A DNA stretch of 7,607 nt from Acidobacteriaceae bacterium (lineage in GTDB: Bacteria; Acidobacteriota; Terriglobia; Terriglobales; Acidobacteriaceae), in NCBI GenBank assembly GCA_003140785.1, contig PLKY01000346.1, positions 12,236-19,842 on the forward strand, read 5' to 3'. Below the pieces are notes generated by a model that was given only the letters and a program-made list of their open reading frames with translations, did no database searches and was not told the DNA's origin. Below, piece by piece: positions 6,898-7,607 of this stretch; position 1 is the stretch's first letter; each line of letters begins with the position of its first letter. The position numbers and the translations under genes were made by a program.

Positions 6898-7607
6898 ATG
6901 GCATCCGGGATCGAAGCGGCAATCGCTCTTAAGCCGGATATCGACGATCTTGTACCGTCCGAGGCGCGGTCGCTGCAGCCCGTCGGCGAGCCAACAGGTG
7001 TGTCTTCCTTCCCCAAGGTCTTACGCCGCCGCCTCGACCAGTTTTTCGTCGGCCAGAACATTTCACCCAAAGCCGATCGCACCATGTGGGTCAAGATCGC
7101 CACGGGCCTGGCAGTGCTCGCGGGTAGTTGGATTGCGATCTACGCGCTCAGGCCGGACTCATGGAAGTTTGTGGCCCTCTACCTAGCCAGCGGCCTCGCC
7201 CAGACCTTCCTGTTGCTGAACATTGCCCACGACAGCAACCACAACGCAATCTCGTCTGTGCCGTCCGTCAACAAACTTCTGAATTATGTTTTCGACGTTT
7301 GCGGAATCAGCTCGTACATGTGGCGTATTCTCCATCATCGAGGACACCACTCCTGCATCAACTTACACGGCGAAGACGACGCACTTACTGGCCGCGGTAT
7401 CTTCCGGTTTACACCGCATGAACCCCGCGCGTTCTTCCATCGCTTCCAACACATCTATGCACTGTTCTTTTATGCGTTGTTCTCTCTCGACTATGTGTTC
7501 CTGAGGGACTTTGAGTGCTTCTTCTTCCCGTCCCACGAATATCTGAAGCGCACCAGGCATGCGCTGCGAGAATACGCGATCCTTTTTGCGGGGAAGGCGT
7601 TCTACCT
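6898..7607 (+). CDS. membrane fatty-acid desaturase (delta-6/linoleoyl-CoA type), C-terminus beyond the right edge
   Basis: This is the N-terminal 236 codons of an integral-membrane di-iron desaturase, which inserts a double bond into a fatty acyl chain using O2 and an electron donor. Two of the three expected histidine boxes are present: HDSNH at residues 111-115 and HHRGHH at 146-151. The third box lies beyond the window. The surrounding text matches the delta-6/linoleoyl-CoA desaturase group: NIAHDSNHNAIS, VNKLLNYVFDVCGISSYMWR, a GEDDA stretch after box 2, and PHEPRAFFHRFQHIYALFFYAL (173-194). Hydrophobic helices are seen at about 64-84, 90-110 and 186-202. No N-terminal cytochrome b5 domain is present, so electrons must come from a separate protein. 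The first 60 residues are soluble and include the basic VLRRRLDQFF typical of this family. The gene diverges from the FAAL fusion across a shared control region, which suggests a joint role in modifying a fatty acyl chain. Regiochemistry, and whether the substrate is CoA-, ACP- or lipid-bound, cannot be read. Confidence 0.92.
   Translation, partial: MASGIEAAIALKPDIDDLVPSEARSLQPVGEPTGVSSFPKVLRRRLDQFFVGQNISPKADRTMWVKIATGLAVLAGSWIAIYALRPDSWKFVALYLASGLAQTFLLLNIAHDSNHNAISSVPSVNKLLNYVFDVCGISSYMWRILHHRGHHSCINLHGEDDALTGRGIFRFTPHEPRAFFHRFQHIYALFFYALFSLDYVFLRDFECFFFPSHEYLKRTRHALREYAILFAGKAFY

Noticed and set aside
6861..6932. ATG at 6861 as a short leader peptide or desaturase start
   Set aside because: The frame is not that of the desaturase and stops after 23 codons; no ribosome binding site precedes it.

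Overview
The window is GC-rich, gene-dense bacterial DNA. It holds four protein genes: two complete and two cut by the window edges. No RNA gene, insertion sequence, CRISPR array or tandem DNA repeat was found. The source looks like a soil-type, high-GC Gram-negative bacterium. The small secreted protein with two copies of a beta-rich 'DP-x-x-G-x-W' domain recalls proteins I associate with Acidobacteria (Solibacter/Bryobacter-like). That taxonomic guess is inference only.

Layout from left to right. Positions 1-2093 (minus) carry most of an MMPL-family (RND superfamily) membrane transporter whose C-terminus lies beyond the left edge. Positions 2094-2272 are a short divergent spacer. Positions 2273-3052 (plus) encode a predicted secreted two-repeat protein that has a strong ribosome binding site but no ATG, GTG or TTG behind it; the best-placed start is ATT. 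Four bases later, on the minus strand, 3057-6368 is the centrepiece: an 1103-residue fusion of a fatty acyl-AMP ligase (FAAL), an acyl carrier domain and an NAD(P)H-dependent thioester reductase. Positions 6369-6897 are a 529-base non-coding control region with candidate promoters facing both ways and several dyad symmetries. From 6898 to the right edge (plus) runs the N-terminal part of a membrane fatty-acid desaturase of the delta-6/linoleoyl-CoA type.

The genes suggest one working hypothesis. The FAAL domain activates a free fatty acid as acyl-AMP and loads it onto the fused carrier domain. The reductase domain then releases it as an aldehyde or alcohol. The divergent desaturase could unsaturate the chain before or after loading, and the MMPL transporter could export the lipid product. 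The enzyme domains are clear from motifs. The pathway, its product and the link to the transporter are inference. The two-repeat secreted protein has no recognised function and lies between the transporter and the lipid enzyme.
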